The position numbers and the translations under genes were made by a program. This document shows, piece by piece, positions 5,863-6,105 of a stretch of DNA of 6,105 nucleotides. The stretch spans positions 1 to 6,105 of the forward strand of contig JARLHB010000397.1 of NCBI GenBank assembly GCA_031292465.1, in the 5' to 3' direction. The notes below the pieces were generated by a model, which was not told the origin of the DNA, did no database searches, and saw only the letters and a program-made list of their open reading frames with translations. The DNA is from Ignavibacteriaceae bacterium. GTDB lineage: Bacteria; Bacteroidota; Ignavibacteria; Ignavibacteriales; Ignavibacteriaceae. Each line of letters opens with the position of its first letter. The first letter of the stretch is position 1.

Positions 5863-6105
5863 TTATTTTATAAGCATCATCTTTCCCGTAAGTGCAGCCT
5901 GCCCTTCTATACTTAATTTATAGATATAAATGCCGCTGGGAAGATTTGAAGCATTAAACATATTGTTATATACCCCCTGATTCAAAGTTTTGTTTATAAG
6001 GGTTGTTATATGCTGCCCTAATACATTATAAACCGAAAGATTCACGTGTGAAGCTTTAGGGATCTCTATCCTTATGTTAGTTGATGGATTAAACGGGTTA
6101 GGATA
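5863..6105 (-). CDS. C-terminal 80 residues of a T9SS-exported protein (5' part outside the window)
   Basis: The frame is open to the right edge and ends in TAA. The visible 80 residues are a complete or nearly complete T9SS type A sorting domain: YPNPFNPSTNIRIEI at the start, LSVYNVLGQHITTL in the middle, LPSGIYIYKLSIEG near the end, and a basic final MMLIK. The tail directs a cargo protein through the outer membrane and is usually removed or processed there. It is closely similar in layout to residues 519-610 of the esterase. The catalytic or binding part lies outside, so its function cannot be told. A GTG at 6045 lies in frame inside the domain and is not the start. Confidence 0.92.
   Translation of the reverse strand, partial: YPNPFNPSTNIRIEIPKASHVNLSVYNVLGQHITTLINKTLNQGVYNNMFNASNLPSGIYIYKLSIEGQAALTGKMMLIK
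6086..6105 (-). repeat. T9SS tail motif DNA repeat, copy 2, at the window edge
   Basis: Second copy of the 20-base YPNPFNP-coding sequence, ending exactly at the right edge. It differs from 741-760 by one base in the Asn codon context (TTAGG against TTTGG on the plus strand). Confidence 0.8.

Noticed and set aside
5863..6045. A separate 60-residue gene starting at GTG 6045
   Set aside because: The same frame continues upstream to the window edge and encodes the diagnostic YPNPFNPST part of a T9SS tail, so the GTG is an internal Val codon of a larger protein.

Overview
The window reads as an AT-rich chromosomal fragment of a Bacteroidota/Ignavibacteria-type bacterium. This rests on two C-terminal type IX secretion (T9SS) tails with the YPNPFNPST signature, a lipoprotein whose mature end begins CKKSPTEP, and the domain mix. 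The closest fit is the Ignavibacteria branch, where the NYPNPFNPST form of the tail is very common. That is an inference from motif style, not from a phylogenetic marker. All five genes lie on the minus strand. I found no credible plus-strand gene, RNA gene, mobile element or CRISPR array.

In transcription order (right to left), the first item is the last 80 residues of an unidentified T9SS-exported protein (5863-6105). A long hairpin, probably its terminator, follows at 5800-5856. Next are a 256-residue lipoprotein of the basic secretory protein (BSP) metallopeptidase family (4986-5756) and a complete 784-residue family GH92 alpha-mannosidase (2446-4800). A GC-rich stem-loop with a T-run follows (2377-2415) and should end that transcript. 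A 610-residue SGNH/GDSL esterase comes next (482-2314), carrying two Ig-like repeats, an F5/8 type C (CBM32-like) module and a T9SS tail. Last is the N-terminal 139 residues of a second, divergent GH92-like protein (1-419), cut by the window edge.

Every gene encodes an exported product, so this looks like a small glycan or glycoprotein degradation locus. The likely division of labour is a surface esterase that binds and deacylates glycans, two exo-mannosidases that trim alpha-mannosides, and a lipoprotein peptidase that could act on the protein part of a glycoprotein. No SusC/SusD pair, sugar transporter or regulator lies in the window, so the locus is not a demonstrated polysaccharide utilisation locus.

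Nothing here is a clearly new system. The points most worth a second look are the divergent truncated GH92-like gene, its pairing with a T9SS esterase, the forced TTG start codons with well-placed ribosome binding sites, a perfect 9-1-9 palindrome just before the esterase gene, and a near-identical 20-bp DNA repeat encoding the T9SS tail motif at the very end of the window.
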